From an uncultured Alphaproteobacteria bacterium (GTDB taxonomy: Bacteria; Pseudomonadota; Alphaproteobacteria; HIMB59), in NCBI GenBank assembly GCA_902611415.1, contig CACLZM010000006.1, positions 1-64,000 on the forward strand: a DNA stretch of 64,000 bases, in the 5' to 3' direction. The notes below the pieces were generated by a model. That model was not told the origin of the DNA, did not search any database, and saw nothing but the letters and a program-made list of their open reading frames with translations. Positions 24,682 through 33,062 of the stretch are shown here, piece by piece. A program made the translations under genes and the position numbers. Position 1 is the first letter of the stretch. The number at the start of each line of letters is the position of its first letter.

Positions 24682-25405
24682 CCTAAATATAGACATTAAA
24701 GACTACAATGGACCTTTAGATGTTCTTTTAGAACTTGTTCATAAAAATAAATTTGATTTAAAAAATCTACCAATACTTAGTCTTTGTAACCAATATATTG
24801 CTTTTATTGTAGATTTAAAAAAGGTTAGCATAGAGATAGCATCTGAATATTTACTAATGGCTGCTATTATGGTCTTTTTAAAATCTAAATACCTTGTAAA
24901 TAAAGATAAAGAAGAGGATGTTAAAAAAGTAACAAGATTTCTTACAAACCGATTAACAATACTAGAACTTGTGAATAAAAATAGTATTAAGTTATTCGAG
25001 CTTCCTAAATTCAAACAAGAATTTTTTCCAAATACACAAAAACATAAATTAAAAATTGAAAAAAACTTTGTAATTAAAGATAAGCTAATTGATCTTTTAA
25101 AGGCTTATGCAAATATTCATAAAAGAAATCAGCAATATACTTTAAAGTTTAGCTCGACCAAATTATTTACTATCAAGGATGGCCAAAATGTTATCTCTAA
25201 GGAAATTCTATCTAACCAAGATTGGTTTACATTAAAGAGTTTATTGCCAGATAATTTAAAATCTGACATTTTGAATAAATCATTTTTTTCCAGCACATTT
25301 AATGCTAGCCTTCACATGGCAAAAGAAGATAAAAATGAAGAAAAAAAAATAGTAATTAAGCAATCTTTTCCATTTTCTGATATATATTTAAAAAAAGATG
25401 AGTGA
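24671..25405 (+). CDS. scpA: Segregation and condensation protein A
   Basis: 244 residues of the kleisin family: the N-terminal SMC-binding region YNGPLDVLLELVHKNKFDL and LPILSLCNQYIAFI are diagnostic. A central variable part follows, then a C-terminal winged-helix segment. ScpA bridges SMC heads and recruits ScpB for chromosome condensation. It overlaps scpB by 8 bp and nagZ by 11 bp. Confidence 0.92.
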   Translation: MDSNLNIDIKDYNGPLDVLLELVHKNKFDLKNLPILSLCNQYIAFIVDLKKVSIEIASEYLLMAAIMVFLKSKYLVNKDKEEDVKKVTRFLTNRLTILELVNKNSIKLFELPKFKQEFFPNTQKHKLKIEKNFVIKDKLIDLLKAYANIHKRNQQYTLKFSSTKLFTIKDGQNVISKEILSNQDWFTLKSLLPDNLKSDILNKSFFSSTFNASLHMAKEDKNEEKKIVIKQSFPFSDIYLKKDE

Positions 25406-26048
25406 AACTTCACAAAAAATAGAAGCTTTAATATTTGCTTCAAGCAAGCCAGTTTCAGAAAATGAAATAAAAAAAAGACTAGATATTAATGAAGATATAT
25501 CTGAAGTCATGTCCAACTTAGAAACTGCTTATCAACATAGAGGTATAAATTTAAAAAAAATATCCAATAAATGGATTTTCTTAACAAATACAGAAGTCAG
25601 TGAGATCTTTCATGAAAAAAAAGAAATTCAAAAAAGACTTTCAAAACAAGCTATAGAGACATTAGCAATAGTTGTTTATCATCAACCTATAACAAAATCA
25701 GAAATCGAAAGTATTAGAGGAGTTGTTATAGGGCAAGGAATATTTGATCAATTAATGGAGTTTGGATGGATAGCTCCAGGAGGTCGAAAAGAGGTTCCAG
25801 GTAGACCTATTCTTTGGGGTACCACTGAAGACTTTCTTTTACATTTTGGCTTAGGTACTCTAGATAATCTTCCTGGAATTGAGGAAATGAAAAACTCAGG
25901 AATATTAGATGAAAATTTTGCTTCAATGAATATTCAAGAGGTTTCAGATGATTTAAACAAGGATGAAGCATTTATAGATGATGACGATGAAGCAGAAACT
26001 CTTGATGAGTTCTCAAAAAGCCAATTGACTCAAAATAATGATACTTGA
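25398..26048 (+). CDS. scpB: Segregation and condensation protein B
   Basis: 216 residues with two winged-helix modules: KIEALIFASSKPVSENEI at the start, and LSKQAIETLAIVVYHQPITK, SEIESIRGV, GWIAPGGRKEVPGRP and LWGTTEDFLLHFGL, all ScpB hallmarks. An acidic tail of about 45 residues (DDLNKDEAFIDDDDEAE) follows. It partners ScpA in the SMC complex. Its end overlaps the following ABC ATPase by 11 bp. Confidence 0.93.
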   Translation: MSETSQKIEALIFASSKPVSENEIKKRLDINEDISEVMSNLETAYQHRGINLKKISNKWIFLTNTEVSEIFHEKKEIQKRLSKQAIETLAIVVYHQPITKSEIESIRGVVIGQGIFDQLMEFGWIAPGGRKEVPGRPILWGTTEDFLLHFGLGTLDNLPGIEEMKNSGILDENFASMNIQEVSDDLNKDEAFIDDDDEAETLDEFSKSQLTQNNDT

Positions 26049-27084
26049 TGTTAAAGATCTTCACCACTCTTTCGGTGAGGTGAATGCTATAAATAAACTA
26101 AGTTTTTCAATAGAGCACAATTCGATTGTTTCTATTTTGGGTCCCTCCGGCTGTGGAAAAACTACTTTAATTCGATTAATAGCTGGTTTGGAAGAAATTC
26201 AAAAGGGACAAATATCTTTTGAGGGTAAATTAGTTGCAAACGAAAAATTTAATACTCCCCCTGAGCAAAGATCAATCTCTTACGTTTTCCAAGACTTTGC
26301 ATTATTCCCTCACATGAATGTAAAAGAAAATATTAGTTTTGCAGCAAGCTCTAAAGTGAATAAAAAACAGTTGATTGATCAAGTTATACAATTAGCAAAA
26401 GTTGAAAATTTTCTTGATAAATATCCGCATGCTCTCAGTGGAGGAGAGCAGCAAAGAGTAGCATTAGCAAGGTCAATAGCTGTTCAACCACGACTATTAC
26501 TTTTAGATGAACCTTTTTCTGATTTAGATACTAATTTAAAAAAGGAAATTATTGATGACACGCTTCACTTAATAAATAGCTTGGACTCCTCTGCTATTGT
26601 TGTAACACACAATGCCGAAGAAGCTATGTTTCTCAGCAATGTTATTGTTGTTATGGAAAATGGAAGAATAGTTCAGATAGGAAAACCTCGTGAAATCTAC
26701 TTTAATCCTTCTAATGTTTATGTTGCCTCTTTGTTTGGAGAGGTTAATATTTTTCAGACGAAAGTTCTAAATAATAAATGCGAAACCCCTTTAGGCTTAC
26801 TAGATACAAAAAACTTTAAAGATAACCAACAAGTAAATGTAGTAGTTAGACCTGAGGCTATTAAATTGAATGTTGAAAAATCTCCTTTGACAAGTCCTAA
26901 CTCTGGAGTTGTAGTTGACTCTAAATTTTTAGGAAATAGTGCTATAATTCATATGACAGTTAATGATAGAAATAATAATAAACATCACATTCATAGCAAA
27001 TTGATTGGAGAATTTTTGCCTGCTCCTGCAAGTTCAGTATCTTTTTCATTAGATCTTAATCACGTATTCATTTTTCCTAGATAA
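26038..27084 (+). CDS. Fe3+/polyamine-type ABC transporter ATP-binding protein (orphan)
   Basis: A complete ABC ATPase: Walker A GPSGCGKTTL, signature ALSGGEQQRVALARSIAV, Walker B LLLLDEPFSDLD and H-loop VVTHNAEE. A C-terminal TOBE-like domain (VVVRPEAIKLNV) is typical of importer ATPases for iron(III), sulfate, polyamines or sugars. No permease or binding protein gene is adjacent: it sits between scpB and tatA and overlaps scpB. In other alphaproteobacteria scpB is directly followed by tatA, so this gene is an insertion into the operon. The partner transporter must be encoded elsewhere, or it works with several permeases. Confidence 0.88.
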   Translation: MILDVKDLHHSFGEVNAINKLSFSIEHNSIVSILGPSGCGKTTLIRLIAGLEEIQKGQISFEGKLVANEKFNTPPEQRSISYVFQDFALFPHMNVKENISFAASSKVNKKQLIDQVIQLAKVENFLDKYPHALSGGEQQRVALARSIAVQPRLLLLDEPFSDLDTNLKKEIIDDTLHLINSLDSSAIVVTHNAEEAMFLSNVIVVMENGRIVQIGKPREIYFNPSNVYVASLFGEVNIFQTKVLNNKCETPLGLLDTKNFKDNQQVNVVVRPEAIKLNVEKSPLTSPNSGVVVDSKFLGNSAIIHMTVNDRNNNKHHIHSKLIGEFLPAPASSVSFSLDLNHVFIFPR

Positions 27085-27112
27085 GATATCAATAATATAG
27101 TAAAATTTATTT

Positions 27113-27307
27113 ATGGGTGCTTTTAGCATATGGCATTGGATAATTGTTTTAATTATTGTTCTTTTATTGTTTGGTAAAGGAAAAATACCCACTTTGATGG
27201 CAGATATGGCAAAAGGTATTAAGTCATTCAAGAGCAATATGGCCGAGGATGATAAACCAACTAATCCAGATAAAGACGATCAAGACAATCAAAATAAGGA
27301 CCAGTAA
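27113..27307 (+). CDS. tatA: Sec-independent translocase TatA
   Basis: 64 residues: an N-terminal transmembrane helix ([19 protein letters not shown], with the FG hinge) and an amphipathic helix ([16 protein letters not shown]), then a charged Asp/Asn/Lys tail. TatA oligomers form the twin-arginine pore. Its stop overlaps the tatB start. Confidence 0.93.
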   Translation: MGAFSIWHWIIVLIIVLLLFGKGKIPTLMADMAKGIKSFKSNMAEDDKPTNPDKDDQDNQNKDQ

Positions 27308-27609
27308 TGTTTTCTTTAGGTTGGATGGAGATATCCATCATCCTAATTATTACAGTAATAGTTGTAGGCCCTAAAGAAATACCAACTGTTATTAAATTCT
27401 TAAAAAGTATAACTTCAGGTTTGGGAAAACTCTCCAGAGAATTTAAATCAACTGTAAATGAGATATCACATATAGAGGAAGTAAAAGATATCAAAAAGGA
27501 AATTTTAGACACTAAAGAGTCAATAGTAAAAGAGGGAAAAGAATTAGACGAATTTATCGAAAAAAGTAATGATCAAATTATGAGAGATGAAAATAATGAC
27601 CGAAGCTGA
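27307..27609 (+). CDS. tatB: Sec-independent translocase TatB
   Basis: 100 residues: [20 protein letters not shown] followed by GPKEIPTVIKFLKSI, the Glu in the helix and the GP hinge being typical of TatB, then a long charged helix. TatB forms the receptor complex with TatC. It overlaps tatA by one base and tatC by 14. Confidence 0.92.
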   Translation: MFSLGWMEISIILIITVIVVGPKEIPTVIKFLKSITSGLGKLSREFKSTVNEISHIEEVKDIKKEILDTKESIVKEGKELDEFIEKSNDQIMRDENNDRS

Positions 27610-28348
27610 TAGCTCTATGAATTTCTTCGATCATATAAAAGAACTAAGACAAAAACTTTTATATGTCATAATTTTCTTTATTGTTACATTTATAATTTCT
27701 TTTTATTTCTCTCAATCAATATTTGAATTTCTAGCTAAACCTCTCACATCAATTTTGGGAGAGGGTAATGGATTAATTTATACAGCCTTACAAGAGGCTT
27801 TTATAACGAATGTTAAAGTAGCTTTTTTTACAGCAGCTTTTATTTCTTTCCCATTTTTATCAATACAGATTTGGTCTTTTGTTTCACCAGGATTACTTAA
27901 AAAAGAAAAACAAATTTCATTACCAACTTTAGTAGCTATCCCTTTTTTGTTCGTCCTAGGCGCTGCTGTTGTTTACTATGTTATATCACCGGTAGCATGG
28001 AAGTTTTTTTTAAGTTTCCAAACTTCACAAGCAGACGGTATCAATATTACACTTCAAGCTAAAATGAACGAATATTTGTCCTTGATGATGACATTTATTT
28101 TTGCTTTTGGGTTAGCTTTTCAATTACCTGTTATTTTACTATTACTTGTGAAATTTGGTATTCTTACTATCGCTCAATTAGTTTCATTTAGAAAATATGC
28201 AATTGTTTTATCATTTGTATTTGCTGCAATTGTAACACCACCTGATCCATTCTCACAAATTTCTCTAGCGTTACCCGTAATAATTTTATATGAAATATCT
28301 ATTCTTGTTTCTAAATTTATGGCTAAACGTCATAATAAAAAAGAATGA
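27596..28348 (+). CDS. tatC: Sec-independent translocase TatC
   Basis: About 250 residues with six membrane helices. The N-terminal FFDHIKELRQKLLYV contains the conserved HIxELR signal-peptide-binding motif. SFPFLSIQIWSFVSPGLLKKEKQ and LAFQLPVILLLLVKFGIL are typical. I use the internal ATG (MTEADS), three codons after the track start, since the fold starts there; both lie inside tatB. The presence of a Tat system fits a need to export folded cofactor proteins. The molybdoenzyme in this window lacks a Tat signal and is not an obvious client. Confidence 0.94.
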   Translation: MTEADSSMNFFDHIKELRQKLLYVIIFFIVTFIISFYFSQSIFEFLAKPLTSILGEGNGLIYTALQEAFITNVKVAFFTAAFISFPFLSIQIWSFVSPGLLKKEKQISLPTLVAIPFLFVLGAAVVYYVISPVAWKFFLSFQTSQADGINITLQAKMNEYLSLMMTFIFAFGLAFQLPVILLLLVKFGILTIAQLVSFRKYAIVLSFVFAAIVTPPDPFSQISLALPVIILYEISILVSKFMAKRHNKKE

Positions 28349-28369
28349 AAATACTAATAAAAGATAGTT

Positions 28370-29629
28370 ATGCACGATATTAATTTTATAAGAGATAATC
28401 CAGATTTATTTGATGAATTATTAAATAAGAGATTTATTGACCCAAAGTCTAATGAAATTATCTTACTTGATAAAAACAAAAGAGATATGTTAACTAAATC
28501 TCAAGAACTACGAGCAGAAAGAAAGAATTTATCATCTTCTTTTGCAAATCTTAACGACGGTGACAAAGCCGAATTACAAAAAAAAGTACAATTAATTAAA
28601 AATAAGATTGATGAACTAGAAAATGATATTTCAATAATAGATGAGCAATTAAAAAACAATTTATCTAGTTTACCAAACCTCCCACATAATGATGTACCTG
28701 TTGGAAAAGACGAAAATTCAAACAAATTAATTAAACAAGTGGGAAAAATTCCTTCTTTTAGTTTTACACCAAAGTCTCATTATGAACTTGGAGAAAACTT
28801 GGAAATGATTGATTTTGAACAAGCGGGGAAAGTCTCAGGTACTAGGTTTGTGTATTTAAAGAAAAAAATTGCCCAATTAGAGAGAGCTATAGCTAATTTT
28901 ATGTTGGATAAACACACAAATGAATTTGACTATACAGAAATTAATCCTCCTAATTTAGTTAGAGACGCTGCAGCCTATGGAACTGGACAATTGCCAAAAT
29001 TTTCAGAGGATTTATTCAAAACTAACACAAAACATTGGTTAATACCAACAGCAGAGGTCCCTTTGACTAATTTAGTATTAGATACAATAGTATCTGATAA
29101 GGATTTGCCCCTGAGGTACACAGCTTGGACACCATGTTATAGATCCGAAGCTGGAGCAGCTGGAAGAGATACAAGGGGAATGATAAGACAGCATCAATTT
29201 TCTAAGGTCGAATTAGTTAGCATAACTAAAGAGGATGAGTCGGAAAAAGAGTTGGAAAGAATGTTAAGTTGTGCAACTTCAATACTAGATGATTTAAAAA
29301 TTCCTTACCAAGTTATTTTATTATCTTCTGGTGATATGGGTTTTTCTGCAGAAAAAACTTATGATATTGAAGTGTGGTTACCTGGTGAAGGAAAATATAG
29401 AGAAATATCTTCTTGTAGTAATTGTAATTCTTTTCAAGCTAGGAGAATGAATGCTCGTTATAAAGACTCAGATCAAAATAAATTTGTTCACACTTTAAAT
29501 GGATCTGGTCTAGCAGTAGGGAGGACATTAATAGCAATTTTGGAAAACTATCAAAATGAGGATGGTAGTATTAGTATTCCACAGGTCCTGAAACCGTATA
29601 TGGGGAATTTAGATAAAATCTCTAAATAA
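28370..29629 (+). CDS. serS: Seryl-tRNA synthetase
   Basis: Class II synthetase, 419 residues. An N-terminal two-helix tRNA-binding coiled coil (about 30-105) is followed by motif 2 (TPCYRSEAGAAGRDTRGMIR, with QHQFSKVELV) and motif 3 (NGSGLAVGRTLIAILENYQ). EVWLPGEGKYREISSCSNC is the serine-binding loop. It overlaps the convergent DUF815 ATPase by 8 bp. Confidence 0.97.
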   Translation: MHDINFIRDNPDLFDELLNKRFIDPKSNEIILLDKNKRDMLTKSQELRAERKNLSSSFANLNDGDKAELQKKVQLIKNKIDELENDISIIDEQLKNNLSSLPNLPHNDVPVGKDENSNKLIKQVGKIPSFSFTPKSHYELGENLEMIDFEQAGKVSGTRFVYLKKKIAQLERAIANFMLDKHTNEFDYTEINPPNLVRDAAAYGTGQLPKFSEDLFKTNTKHWLIPTAEVPLTNLVLDTIVSDKDLPLRYTAWTPCYRSEAGAAGRDTRGMIRQHQFSKVELVSITKEDESEKELERMLSCATSILDDLKIPYQVILLSSGDMGFSAEKTYDIEVWLPGEGKYREISSCSNCNSFQARRMNARYKDSDQNKFVHTLNGSGLAVGRTLIAILENYQNEDGSISIPQVLKPYMGNLDKISK

Positions 29630-30380
29630 TTATATTCTTACTTGAACAATAATATTTAAAAAATTGATAAGCAGACCTGCCTGTTCTATTTCCTCTTGAA
29701 AAGATCCATTTGAGTGCACTATTTTCAATCTCATTATCAAATTCTACTTTATAAAATTTACAATAATTTTTAATAATTAAGATGAAGTCTTTCTTACTTA
29801 AGTTATGAAAACTAATCCATAATCCAAATCGATCAGATAAAGATAATTTTTCTTCAATCCCTTCATCTTGAGATATTGCAGATGATCTCTCATTATCTAA
29901 CATATCTCTCTTCATTAAATGCCTTCTGTTACTTGTGACATATATTAGAAATTCGTAGTTTGAGTTGTAAAAAGAACCTTCAAGAAAAGATTTAAATTGA
30001 ATGTATCTTCTATCATTTTGTTCAAATGATAGATCATCAATAAATATTATGATTTTTTTATCGAACTTATAATTTAAAAAAATATTTGGTAAATCTGATA
30101 AATCTTCACTATTAATTTCTAATGTTTCAAACTTATCATATTTATGTGCATAGTTTTTTAATATACCTCTAATAATACTGCTTTTGCCACTTCCTCGCAC
30201 ACCCCATAAAAGACCATGATTAAACGCTAAACCTTCTAAAAAGTTTTTTGTATTTTCCTCTATTTTTTTTATTTGTTGATCAACACCGTACAAAAGCTTT
30301 AAATCAAGGACTTTATTGAATGGTATTTTATCTAAAGAATTTTTTGATCTATTCCAGCAGAGTAAATATTTATTTTTCAA
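29622..30380 (-). CDS. DUF815-family AAA+ ATPase
   Basis: 252 residues: Walker A GVRGSGKSSIIRGIL at about 60, Walker B KKIIIFIDDLSFE, and the family stretch YVTSNRRHLMKRDM, which contains the sensor-like SNRRH motif. The DERFGLW-equivalent region (LSLSDRFGLWISFH) matches alphaproteobacterial DUF815 proteins, which often lie beside serS/tat or yajC genes as here. Its biochemical role is unknown; related AAA proteins act in protein or nucleic-acid remodelling. Divergent from yajC. Confidence 0.85.
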   Translation of the reverse strand: MKNKYLLCWNRSKNSLDKIPFNKVLDLKLLYGVDQQIKKIEENTKNFLEGLAFNHGLLWGVRGSGKSSIIRGILKNYAHKYDKFETLEINSEDLSDLPNIFLNYKFDKKIIIFIDDLSFEQNDRRYIQFKSFLEGSFYNSNYEFLIYVTSNRRHLMKRDMLDNERSSAISQDEGIEEKLSLSDRFGLWISFHNLSKKDFILIIKNYCKFYKVEFDNEIENSALKWIFSRGNRTGRSAYQFFKYYCSSKNIII

Positions 30381-30449
30381 TTTTATGTTGACTTCATTGA
30401 TGATTGTGAGATTTTAGTGCTTATTTTATTAATTTAAAGGATTTAAATC

Positions 30450-30713
30450 ATGGAACAACTTGCAGGAATTCTACCACTTATATTAATTTTTGTCGTTTTC
30501 TACTTTTTACTTATTAGGCCCCAACAAAAGAAATTAAAAGATCACAAAAATATGATCGCAAATTTAAAAAAAGGTGATCGAGTCGTTACCCAAGGCGGAA
30601 TTATAGGCAACATCCATTATGTAAATGATGATGGTACTCTTTCTGTAGAAATAGCAGATAACGTTCAAGTCAAAGTAGCTAAGGGTATGATAGCTGATAT
30701 AGCAGCTAAATAG
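30450..30713 (+). CDS. yajC: Preprotein translocase accessory subunit YajC
   Basis: 87 residues: one N-terminal membrane helix (LPLILIFVVFYFLLIRPQQK) ending in the conserved RPQQK, then a small cytoplasmic beta domain with KKGDRVVTQGGIIGNI. YajC joins SecDF. It is followed at 22 bp by secD. A consensus-like AAAGGA precedes the start. Confidence 0.94.
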   Translation: MEQLAGILPLILIFVVFYFLLIRPQQKKLKDHKNMIANLKKGDRVVTQGGIIGNIHYVNDDGTLSVEIADNVQVKVAKGMIADIAAK

Positions 30714-30735
30714 CTTAATAAACTAAATTAACATA

Positions 30736-32193
30736 ATGATTATTTTTAAACAGTGGAGATTATGGGTATCTTTATTACTGTTAATAGGAAGCTATATATT
30801 AATTAAACCTAATTTTGAAAGTCAAACATCTGATAGCAAAATAAATTTTGGATTAGATATTCAGGGAGGTTTTTCATATTTACTGGAATTGAATGAGGAA
30901 GAATATCTTAACAATCTTTTAGTTAAAACATCTCAATATATTGAAAATACTTATTCTATTTCATCCGATATAGATAATGGTGAAATTGTAATATCTAAAA
31001 ACCAAAATTTAGATGCTCTTACAAATATTGTTATACAAAATTTAGGTTTAGAAATTAATGAAAAATCAGATAAGCAAAATAGTTATATTTTTTCTAAACA
31101 AAGTTTTAATAAATCATTGTCAGATATGACTTTAAATGCAGTTGAAATCGTCAGGTCAAGAGTTGATTTTCTTGGTAATAAAGAATTATCTATACAAAAA
31201 GTAGGATTAAATAAAATTTTATTAGAAATACCTGGTGATTTGGATAATAACGTCAAAGAAGTAATCTCCAAAACGGCTAAATTAACATTGCACCTTGAAA
31301 AGAATAATATAGTTGGTTCTAAGACTTTTATAAATGAAGAAACTGGTGAACAAGTTAGAGTTCAAGAAATTCCAAATATAACAGGTGACTTTATTCAAGA
31401 TGCATCACTTCAATATAATCAAAATGAACCAGTCGTTGCTTTTTCTTTTAATAAAGAGGGCTCAGATCTTTTTGCGAAAATGACTTCTGAAAATGTTGGT
31501 TCTAGATTTGCAATAGTTCTTGATGGTTCTTTAATCACTGCTCCAATTATAAGAGAGTCAATTACTGGCGGCAGTGGTCAAATATCTGGAGGTTTTACAA
31601 ATGAAACTGCTAATAATCTTGCAATCATTTTAAAGTCTGGATCTTTACCAACTCAAATAAAAATAATTCAAGAAAAACAAATAGGCCCAACTCTCGGACA
31701 AGAAGGCGTAGAGAAAGGAGTTATAGCATCAATAATAGCTCTTATAGCTATTACTCTTTTTATGATTATTTATTATAAAATTTCAGGATTTTTTACAGTT
31801 ATCACAATTATTAGCTGTCTGTCTCTACTTTTTGCAATGATGTCCTTATTAAATACAACATTAACACTACCTGGTGTTATTGGAATAGTATTAACAATAG
31901 GAATGTGTGTAGATGCAAATGTTTTAATATTTGAAAGAATTCGAGAAAATTTTAAACATAACATTGAAGATCCTAAAAACCATGGTTTCAATTCTGCTTA
32001 TGTAACTATTCTTGATTCTAATTTAACAACATTATTTGCTGCTGTTTTTTTATTTGCTTTTGGTTTTGGGCCTATTAGAGGTTTTTCAATTTCATTAATT
32101 ATTGGTATTATATCCTCTCTAATAGTTACTTACATAATACTAAAATTATTTATTAATATAACTTCAATAAAATACCTTGGACTTGAAAGATGA
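30736..32193 (+). CDS. secD: Protein translocase subunit SecD
   Basis: 485 residues. An N-terminal helix is followed by the D1 signature NFGLDIQGGFSYLLEL, a periplasmic domain with AVEIVRSRVDFLGNKE, and five C-terminal membrane helices containing IGPTLGQEGVEKGV and GMCVDANVLIFERIREN. SecD uses the proton motive force to pull proteins from the Sec channel. The periplasmic part is shorter than in E. coli. It overlaps secF by 4 bp (ATGA). Confidence 0.95.
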   Translation: MIIFKQWRLWVSLLLLIGSYILIKPNFESQTSDSKINFGLDIQGGFSYLLELNEEEYLNNLLVKTSQYIENTYSISSDIDNGEIVISKNQNLDALTNIVIQNLGLEINEKSDKQNSYIFSKQSFNKSLSDMTLNAVEIVRSRVDFLGNKELSIQKVGLNKILLEIPGDLDNNVKEVISKTAKLTLHLEKNNIVGSKTFINEETGEQVRVQEIPNITGDFIQDASLQYNQNEPVVAFSFNKEGSDLFAKMTSENVGSRFAIVLDGSLITAPIIRESITGGSGQISGGFTNETANNLAIILKSGSLPTQIKIIQEKQIGPTLGQEGVEKGVIASIIALIAITLFMIIYYKISGFFTVITIISCLSLLFAMMSLLNTTLTLPGVIGIVLTIGMCVDANVLIFERIRENFKHNIEDPKNHGFNSAYVTILDSNLTTLFAAVFLFAFGFGPIRGFSISLIIGIISSLIVTYIILKLFINITSIKYLGLER

Positions 32194-33062
32194 TTAATTT
32201 TTACTCTTTTAAAAATAAATCTTATTTAGTCTCCCTTACTCTTATAATTCTAACAATTACAATTATTTTTTTTAAAGGATTAAATTTGGGAATTGATTTC
32301 AAAGGTGGATTGAACTTTGAGGTAAAATCAAACTTAACAACTAATCAGCTTAATGAATACTTTGATTTTATAGACTCTGATAGAGAAGTTTTAATTAAAA
32401 GAGAGGTTGGCAGTGATGTTTTCAGTATCAGAATAGAGTCAGGTGATAATAATCCTGTTTTTATTGAAGAAATAAAAAATATAATTGATCAAAACCCAGA
32501 TATTGAAATTTTACTCTCTGAGTATATAGAACCAACTTTTAGTGAAGAACTCATAAAAAATTCTATTTATGCTTTAGCATCTTCTTTGTTGGTAATAGCT
32601 GTTTATGTTTGGATAAGGTTTGATTGGCAGTTTGCAGCATCAGGTATATTTGCATTATTACATGACGTTTTTGTAGCTATAGGCTTTATGTCATTATTTA
32701 ATATCGAATTTAATTTAACAATGATCGCAGCTTTGCTACTAATTGCAGGATACAGCATAAACGATACTATAGTTTTATTTGATCGGCTTAGAAGTTTAAC
32801 TTCAAACGAGGAAAATAAAGATAATTTTGAAACTAATGTTAACAACTCAATTAAATTAAATCTTCGAAGAACTATATTGACAAGTTTCACAACTATATTG
32901 GCATTATTATGTCTAGTTTTTCTTGCACCTGTTAATTTAACTGAAATGCCAATAGTTTTTATTTTTGGGGTTTTGATTGGAACTTTTTCTTCTTTATTTC
33001 TTGTGCTTGGAATAGTGGGGGATTTGAATTATGAAGCAGTGCTTAAAGCAAGAGACTCTTGA
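32190..33062 (+). CDS. secF: Protein translocase subunit SecF
   Basis: 290 residues: GLNLGIDFKGGLNFEV in the periplasmic region after the first helix. The membrane half carries WIRFDWQFAASGIFALLHDV, LLLIAGYSINDTIVLFDRLR and RRTILTSFTTILALL, all standard SecF motifs. Its last 34 bp overlap the convergent uvrA. Confidence 0.95.
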   Translation: MINFYSFKNKSYLVSLTLIILTITIIFFKGLNLGIDFKGGLNFEVKSNLTTNQLNEYFDFIDSDREVLIKREVGSDVFSIRIESGDNNPVFIEEIKNIIDQNPDIEILLSEYIEPTFSEELIKNSIYALASSLLVIAVYVWIRFDWQFAASGIFALLHDVFVAIGFMSLFNIEFNLTMIAALLLIAGYSINDTIVLFDRLRSLTSNEENKDNFETNVNNSIKLNLRRTILTSFTTILALLCLVFLAPVNLTEMPIVFIFGVLIGTFSSLFLVLGIVGDLNYEAVLKARDS

